Source: Apostichopus japonicus
Taxonomy: Eukaryota > Echinodermata > Holothuroidea > Aspidochirotida > Stichopodidae
Length of the DNA stretch: 64,000 nucleotides
Assembly: GCF_037975245.1 (NCBI RefSeq)
Contig: NC_092565.1
Coordinates: forward strand, 7,494,999 to 7,558,998
Reading direction: 5' to 3'
Position numbers and translations under genes: made by a program. How positions within the stretch are numbered: position 1 is the stretch's first letter; each line of letters starts with the position of its first letter. This document shows positions 62,723-64,000 of the stretch, piece after piece. The notes beneath the pieces were generated by a model that did no database searches, was not told the origin of the DNA, and saw nothing but the letters and a program-made list of their open reading frames with translations.

Positions 62723-63107
62723 CAGTGGCGTAGGAAGGTACTTTTGAGTGGGGGGGGGGTGAAGACTGATGGCCGGCCTGGGGGAGGGGTCTAAGGGGAG
62801 GGGGTGTCCCCCTCCCCTTTGGAATTTTTTTTGCATTTCCAGGTGGCCTCAGATGCAATTTGGTGCAATATAGCACACTTCAACCCACCCACTCCATTTT
62901 GTATATAATTTTGCATTTTCACCTGGCCTTAGATGCAATTTGGTGCTCCAAATGAGATTTTTTTCTCATTTGGAAATGAAAAAGGGGTTTTCTGACTTGC
63001 GAAGCGGGGGGGGGGGGGGGGGGGCGGAATGATACTTCCGCCCCTCCATATTTTTCACTGGGGGCTGGCGCCCCCAGCCCCCCCCCCCCCCGGTTCCTAC
63101 GCCCTTG
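62723..63107 (-). mobile_element. hAT-type non-autonomous element, copy B, opposite orientation (385 bp)
   Basis: Same family as 61,033-61,364 but inverted: it begins CAGTGGCGTAGGAAGG and ends TTCCTACGCCCTTG. The 8-bp duplication TGTTCGCA flanks both sides (62,715-62,722 and 63,108-63,115), so this is a separate insertion and not an inversion of copy A. Confidence 0.92.
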
Positions 63108-63115
63108 TGTTCGCA

Positions 63116-64000
63116 TGCACATTGTATCATTGTACAAGCTATACTCTGCAACGTCACTAAACTATGAATACTTTTGAAACAGAGGGTGTCTTAAGTCCAA
63201 TCATTTCAAGTGGACGGGGAGGAGGGGGAGGGGGAGGGAGAATGAGTGTTGGACGGGATAAATGATGTGATACACTTTTAGAAGTGTTTAGTGTACGTAT
63301 CACATTATGCTAATTCAACGATCATCGTTATATTGAAACAAACTTACTCTCGAGGTGTTACATGCATCGCGGAAGATATATGAATAACAGCAATCATATT
63401 TCAAGTCTCGTTACTCTTATGTTTATATTATTTCATAAAATGCTGTACATTTTTCTTCTTTATTTTCGCAGAAGCTTATTGTTAGGGACAAGCAAGGATC
63501 TATAAATTCACCGTCATGGTATATATTTTACTCAATAAATGTATATGGTCAATAAAGGAACCATATATAAAGGGCAAATGGTGTTGGAATGGAGATGACA
63601 CATTTTGAGACAGTGCACCCTCCTCCTCGCACCCCCTCGCACCCCCCCCCCCCCTCCGCTCAATGAGCTCCAGAAATTACTACCGGAAATAACTTGTTGT
63701 TTATTAATTTGAATACTTTACACAACCTATAGGCCGACTCTATTTACTAAAAGCGTAGGATATCTTCATAGTTAGAAAATATCACTGATTCACAGCATTT
63801 AAGCAAAAATTTGTAGTTTTAATTTTAATTATGTGAGCGCAAGTACTACTTTTTTTTTCTTTGTGTACGCCATTCGCCGCGATCTGACATCAAGTCACGG
63901 AAAACACCTGACATCCGACCTACAGAATAAAAACCAGAGAGTGCATACAGGGATAACAATATAAATATGTAAATGGCTCTGCGTATAAGATCTGACGTCA
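63116..64000. other. Right-hand intergenic end of the window
   Basis: Contains a GGAGGGGGAGGG run near 63,220 and a C-run near 63,640. No coding exon, RNA gene or recognised repeat was found. Confidence 0.35.

Overview
This is eukaryotic, intron-rich, AT-leaning DNA from an animal. It holds four protein-coding genes built from short exons with GT-AG introns, set in dense repeats: tRNA-derived SINEs, short hAT-type elements with intact 8-bp target duplications, minisatellites and one satellite block. Three genes are recognisable metazoan families (MAK16, LZTFL1, DIPK1/FAM69). The gene content, the SINE types and the intron sizes suggest a marine invertebrate deuterostome, perhaps an echinoderm. 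The species guess is inference; the gene identities are much firmer.

Layout. 1-4.0 kb: repeats and a 57-bp near-perfect palindrome. 4.0-23.6 kb (+): a nine-exon gene for a 304-residue protein with an N-terminal zinc ribbon and two PDZ-like regions, not recognised as a named family; its introns carry SINEs, an 82-bp array and duplicated blocks. 23.6-32.5 kb: repeats, including a hAT element and a 4-kb block of ~598-bp satellite monomers with one head-to-head inverted copy. 33.1-46.5 kb (-): mak16, seven coding exons, 312 aa, with a 13-copy 142-bp minisatellite in its last intron and a 4.1-kb terminal-inverted-repeat element in its first. 46.5-49.1 kb: divergent intergenic region with a 180-bp array. 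49.1-54.5 kb (+): lztfl1, eight coding exons, 298 aa. 57.0-60.4 kb (-): a DIPK1/FAM69-type gene, three coding exons, 422 aa. 60.4-64 kb: intergenic repeats, including two copies of one hAT-type element in opposite orientations.

The genes do not form a pathway: MAK16 works in 60S ribosome biogenesis, LZTFL1 in BBSome and ciliary trafficking, and DIPK1 proteins are secretory-pathway kinase-like proteins. mak16 and lztfl1 are divergent neighbours; lztfl1 and the DIPK1 gene are convergent. The most unusual signal is that every unit of the mak16 minisatellite carries a copy of the adjacent exon's 5' splice site. A separate duplication in mak16 intron 3 does the same for exon 3.
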